Translations under genes and position numbers: made by a program
The notes under the pieces: model-generated
The model's input: the letters and a program-made list of their open reading frames with translations, nothing else
What the model was told of the DNA's origin: nothing
Databases searched by the model: none
Part shown: piece after piece, positions 5,380 to 7,668 of the stretch
Layout: the number at the start of each line of letters is the position of its first letter
Numbering within the stretch: position 1 is the stretch's first letter
Assembly (NCBI GenBank): GCA_902497185.1
Contig: CABVEG010000074.1
Span: forward strand, 1-7,668
DNA: 7,668 bases
Direction: 5' to 3'
DNA from: an uncultured Eubacteriales bacterium
Lineage (GTDB): Bacteria; Bacillota; Clostridia; Lachnospirales; CAG-274

Positions 5380-6948
5380 CTAAATGTGAACAACATCAGA
5401 GGAATTATTTAAACTTTCCACTAAACCGTCAGTAATTCTCTGAACAATACCGTCTACATCAGCAGTTTCCTTAACCTCACCAAATGTAACATTAATAGCA
5501 GGCTGTACAAGCTTACTGGTAAATTGATTTATGGCTTCCTGTTCAGCAAGCTCACGCATATATCTTAAATCCTCACTTGCTATATCCACAGAACCATTAA
5601 TTTTGTTTACCTCACCTACAGTACCAACATCTATTGACTCTCCTGAAGCATAACCCGAACTATCGCTTGGTACATAGCTTGAACTATAACTTGGAACATA
5701 TCCCGAACCCAAATATGAGCTATAGTCAAAAGGTTGTATGTAATCATTTATATCGGTACTTATAGCATTAAGCTCATCAGCCGCCGCAGTTTTTTGCTTA
5801 TAGTTTTCTATTTCGGCTGCATTTTTTGCCTTCCATTCATAGAACATGTCATTTTCTGTTGTCTTATATTCTTGTTTTATCGCATATAAATCTGGATAAA
5901 GTGCATTTGAGGCATCCTCCAACATTCTTGCTTTTACTTCATCCGTTGTAATACCTTCTCTTGTTGCTGCATTTAATACATTTTTTTCATGCTCTTTAAA
6001 ATACTTATCATATGCAGCCTGTTTTTGAGTTTTGGCTTCTTCCAAGTCCGCCTGATAGCTTTCCCAATCCGTTACAAGAGTTTGAGCCGTTTTTCTGTCG
6101 ACACCATTTCTTTCGGCTACCTCATTTACACGTTTTATGTTTGTATAGCTGTACTCACTATCTTCTCCTGCTAAATCCGCTGCATTTTTAGCGGCTTTCA
6201 GTGTACCTATAAGGCTTACAAGACTTGTAACAACACCAAGTATAGCACCTGCCATGCCCAAATAAGAGCTTATAGTTGCAGCATTACAAAAGCCCTCCTG
6301 TGCTTTTTTTACCTTATCAAAGGAATTTACTGCACTGTCCAATTTGCCTATTACATTTCCAACACCACCTGCAATATCATTAAATGTAACCTTCACAGCA
6401 TCATACTTTTTAAATTCATTACTTCCCTGTGCCGCTGTAGCTGCCATATAACCTGCGGCACCACCTGCAGCATACATTGCAGCAGCAATATTAATAACAC
6501 TGTTGCCGGCAAGCATTAATCCTCCAAGCGTTTCAGGAGAACTTCCGGCGGCACCGAGCATTACCATAAATTCACCAGCAGTACCTGACGCCCAGCTCAT
6601 AGTAGCTGTCACACTCTGTAAACCTGCAGAAATACTTGCTAACCCATAATCAGCAATACCATAGCCATTTTCAAAAGCATAAAATAACTCCTGCACCTGA
6701 CCTGTAACACCTGACACCTCATCAGAAATACCACCAAAAGCACCCTGCTCCATACCTGAGCCTAATATATCTGACATACCTTCATAAGAAAAATCAGAAC
6801 CAAACATTTCAGAGTTAAAATTCTTTTCTGAGAAATTATCTGCCCACACATTGGAATAATCGGCAATAAGCATTGTATTTTTATATATTTCTTCAACAAC
6901 AGGCGAAATAGCCTCCAAAACACTTATTTTAGTACCCTCACTATCCAA
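5380..6948 (-). CDS. Short phage tail tape measure protein
   Basis: A 522-aa protein that sets tail length and is threaded inside the tail tube. It starts at a TTG (6948) with a strong GGAGGTGAT site just upstream, right after the chaperone fusion stop. Residues about 60-250 are Ala/Gly-rich with hydrophobic helices (about 143-173 and 227-250), typical of the membrane-active parts of tape measures. Residues 270-400 are charged and predicted helical or coiled-coil. Residues 408-440 are a Ser/Tyr/Gly-rich low-complexity linker. The C-terminus (SEDLRYMRELAEQEAINQFT, then NVTFGEV and DGIVQRITDGL) is the conserved ending of Firmicutes tape measures. At 522 aa it is far shorter than PBSX XkdO; at the usual ~0.15 nm per residue it would fit a tail of roughly 80 nm (inference). 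Position between the XkdN-like chaperone and XkdP supports the call. A decayed copy of its 3' end lies at 2292-2445. Confidence 0.85.
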   Translation of the reverse strand: MDSEGTKISVLEAISPVVEEIYKNTMLIADYSNVWADNFSEKNFNSEMFGSDFSYEGMSDILGSGMEQGAFGGISDEVSGVTGQVQELFYAFENGYGIADYGLASISAGLQSVTATMSWASGTAGEFMVMLGAAGSSPETLGGLMLAGNSVINIAAAMYAAGGAAGYMAATAAQGSNEFKKYDAVKVTFNDIAGGVGNVIGKLDSAVNSFDKVKKAQEGFCNAATISSYLGMAGAILGVVTSLVSLIGTLKAAKNAADLAGEDSEYSYTNIKRVNEVAERNGVDRKTAQTLVTDWESYQADLEEAKTQKQAAYDKYFKEHEKNVLNAATREGITTDEVKARMLEDASNALYPDLYAIKQEYKTTENDMFYEWKAKNAAEIENYKQKTAAADELNAISTDINDYIQPFDYSSYLGSGYVPSYSSSYVPSDSSGYASGESIDVGTVGEVNKINGSVDIASEDLRYMRELAEQEAINQFTSKLVQPAINVTFGEVKETADVDGIVQRITDGLVESLNNSSDVVHI

Positions 6949-6960
6949 GCTATCACCTCC

Positions 6961-7116
6961 CTACTTCTTAGGCAATTTTTTCTGATACTCGTTTATGGCA
7001 GCATATAAAAAGGCTCTTTCCCTTTTAGAAAGAGCCATTATTTCACTAGGCATTTTGTGCCACCTGTGGAGGGCATAATAACAAAGATTTGCATCTGCAT
7101 CGCCCTCCTTAATTAG
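6961..7116 (-). CDS. Frameshift extension of the tail assembly chaperone (C-terminal part of a fusion)
   Basis: The -1 frame stays open for 51 codons from the slippery site to a TAG at 6961-6963. It begins LIKEGDADANLCYYALHRWH and ends in a helical KRERAFLYAAINEYQKKLPKK. It has no start codon of its own and would be joined to the 135-residue XkdN part, giving 186 residues. Tail assembly chaperone genes of long-tailed phages typically make a short and a frameshifted long form; the long form binds the tape measure protein, which is encoded next. The ribosome binding site of the tape measure gene (6952-6960) begins directly after the stop, so translation is probably coupled. The frame, stop and position are seen; the frameshift itself is inferred from the site described at 7068-7122. 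Confidence 0.85.
   Translation of the reverse strand, partial: LIKEGDADANLCYYALHRWHKMPSEIMALSKRERAFLYAAINEYQKKLPKK
7007..7036 (-). terminator. Terminator-like hairpin inside the chaperone extension
   Basis: A perfect 9-bp stem GGCTCTTTC/GAAAGAGCC (7028-7036 with 7012-7020 on the minus strand), 7-base loop, followed by TTTTT (7007-7011). It lies within coding sequence (the ALSKRERA segment). By form it is an intrinsic terminator or attenuator between the chaperone and tape measure genes; translating ribosomes could mask it. Confidence 0.5.
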
Positions 7117-7122
7117 TTTTTT
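7068..7122 (-). promoter_or_regulatory. Programmed -1 ribosomal frameshift site
   Basis: The heptamer A AAA AAC (7116-7122) sits in the correct X XXY YYZ register at the last two codons of the XkdN frame, immediately before its TAA stop. After a 7-nt spacer (7109-7115), GGAGGGC (7102-7108) pairs perfectly with GCCCTCC (7068-7074) to make a 7-bp stem-loop, with a smaller AGAT/ATCT helix inside the loop. Slippery site, spacer of 5-9 nt and stimulatory stem are the three standard parts of a -1 signal. Confidence 0.85.
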
Positions 7123-7520
7123 GCTTCTTCAATAAGCTCATTAACACTGATATTGTAGCCGCATAAGGTCTGAATTTCTCTTGAAAGAATATCAATTTCA
7201 CCGGGAAGGAGAACATCTCTTAAATATTCCTCAGGACTGTGACAGCCTCTTTCCTTAATACTCTCCATGTCCTTAAAATTAGGATACTTACAGCCTTCAA
7301 TAACAATCTTTGTACTAAATTTAGTAGCATTAAAGCTATACTTGCCGTTAGGATAGCTTGTAGCCTGTTCTCTGTAGGCTTCAAGCTGATCAGATGTTAA
7401 AGCCTTAACAGTAAAATAAAAGTCCTTGCCATTCTCATCCTTAAACCTGTCACCAAGAACAATTTTCTTAGTAATACCCTTAACACTCTTACCCTTGTTT
7501 AAAAATTCCTGAAAATTCAT
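7113..7520 (-). CDS. xkdN: XkdN-like phage tail assembly chaperone (short form)
   Basis: A 135-aa protein of the XkdN tail assembly chaperone type, starting at the ATG at 7520 with an AAGGAGAT ribosome binding site. The family features visible are an N-terminal basic segment (FLNKGKSVKGITKKI), a small beta-rich part with FYFTVKALTSDQLEAYREQA near 34-53, and a C-terminal helical part with LLPGEIDILSREIQTLCGYN near 103-122. In contractile and siphovirus tails this chaperone coats the tape measure protein before tube polymerisation. The reading frame ends at a slippery A AAA AAC followed directly by TAA, and a second frame adds a 51-residue extension in a -1 frameshift product. The tape measure gene follows. 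Confidence 0.88.
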   Translation of the reverse strand: MNFQEFLNKGKSVKGITKKIVLGDRFKDENGKDFYFTVKALTSDQLEAYREQATSYPNGKYSFNATKFSTKIVIEGCKYPNFKDMESIKERGCHSPEEYLRDVLLPGEIDILSREIQTLCGYNISVNELIEEAKN

Positions 7521-7600
7521 AATATTATCTCCTTAAAATAAATTTCTATTAATACCGTTATTTTTATAAATTAGTATTTAGCTTCTCTTTGCAGTTACAA

Positions 7601-7667
7601 CGGACGACCACTAGTCGCCCCTACATTTAGGTTAGTACAGCTTGTAGGGGCGTGCATTGCACGTCCG
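7601..7667. repeat. Clostridia-type intergenic palindromic repeat (REP/MITE-like)
   Basis: A 67-bp element with inverted outer ends CGGACG (7601-7606) and CGTCCG (7662-7667) and a perfect 10-bp inner inverted repeat CGCCCCTACA/TGTAGGGGCG (7616-7625 with 7643-7652). Each side holds a small hairpin of its own: CGAC/GTCG on the left and CGTGCA/TGCACG on the right. It is markedly GC-richer than the surrounding DNA. Very similar GTAGGGGCG-bearing palindromes are scattered between genes in many Clostridia genomes. It lies upstream of xkdN and reaches almost to the window edge, so it may be longer. Confidence 0.7.
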
Positions 7668-7668
7668 C

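Noticed and set aside
7038..7100. A 20-codon ORF on the minus strand with an AAGGAGGG site before its ATG
   Set aside because: It overlaps the -1 frame extension of the chaperone, whose protein sequence is far more gene-like. The AAGGAGGG bases are the left arm of the frameshift stem.

Overview
The window is part of a contractile-tail (PBSX/XkdN-XkdO-XkdP type) phage or prophage tail operon from a low-GC Gram-positive bacterium, most likely a gut-type member of the Clostridia. The evidence is AT-rich DNA, strong GGAGG-type ribosome binding sites, textbook sigma-A promoters with 17-bp spacers, lipoprotein signal peptides, and an intergenic inverted repeat of a kind common in Clostridia. Every protein-coding gene reads on the minus strand, so biological order runs from high to low coordinates. 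The only plus-strand gene supported is a small antisense RNA.

The tail genes frame the window. Upstream (7113-7520) is an XkdN-like tail assembly chaperone with a classic programmed -1 frameshift: an A AAA AAC heptamer directly before its stop, a 7-nt spacer, then a GC-rich stem. This gives a 186-residue fusion ending at 6961. A short (522 aa) tape measure protein follows (5380-6948). The next expected tail gene, the XkdP-like LysM protein (1-817, cut by the window edge), appears only about 4.6 kb later.

That gap is filled by accessory (moron-like) units. Four contain paralogous envelope proteins: genes C (4333-5325), B (3730-4179) and A (3159-3620) are lipoproteins, and gene D (1182-2234) carries a transmembrane anchor instead. 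All four share an extracytoplasmic module with a SC-x-(Y/F)-N-x-M-x-W-G motif and a second conserved Cys. Each unit has its own sigma-A promoter just upstream and its own hairpin terminator with an AAGAGCA core. An 84-aa acidic cytoplasmic protein (2625-2879) has its own promoter. The DNA upstream of gene D (2292-2445) is a decayed second copy of the 3' end of the tape measure gene. The same few bases around the tape-measure stop also lie upstream of the B and A promoters. The cluster therefore appears to have grown by repeated duplication or recombination next to the tape measure gene.

Between gene D and xkdP lies a compact locus too small for ordinary ORF calling that has every feature of a type I toxin-antitoxin: a 20-aa hydrophobic peptide (979-1041), a strong promoter, an SD buried in a hairpin, and a convergent antisense RNA (about 898-985) with its own perfect -35.

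Working interpretation (inference): the units are expressed independently in the lysogen, with surface proteins that may alter phage entry or the envelope and a toxin-antitoxin that may stabilise the prophage. The tail genes belong to the late lytic transcript, which must pass several same-strand terminators to reach xkdP.
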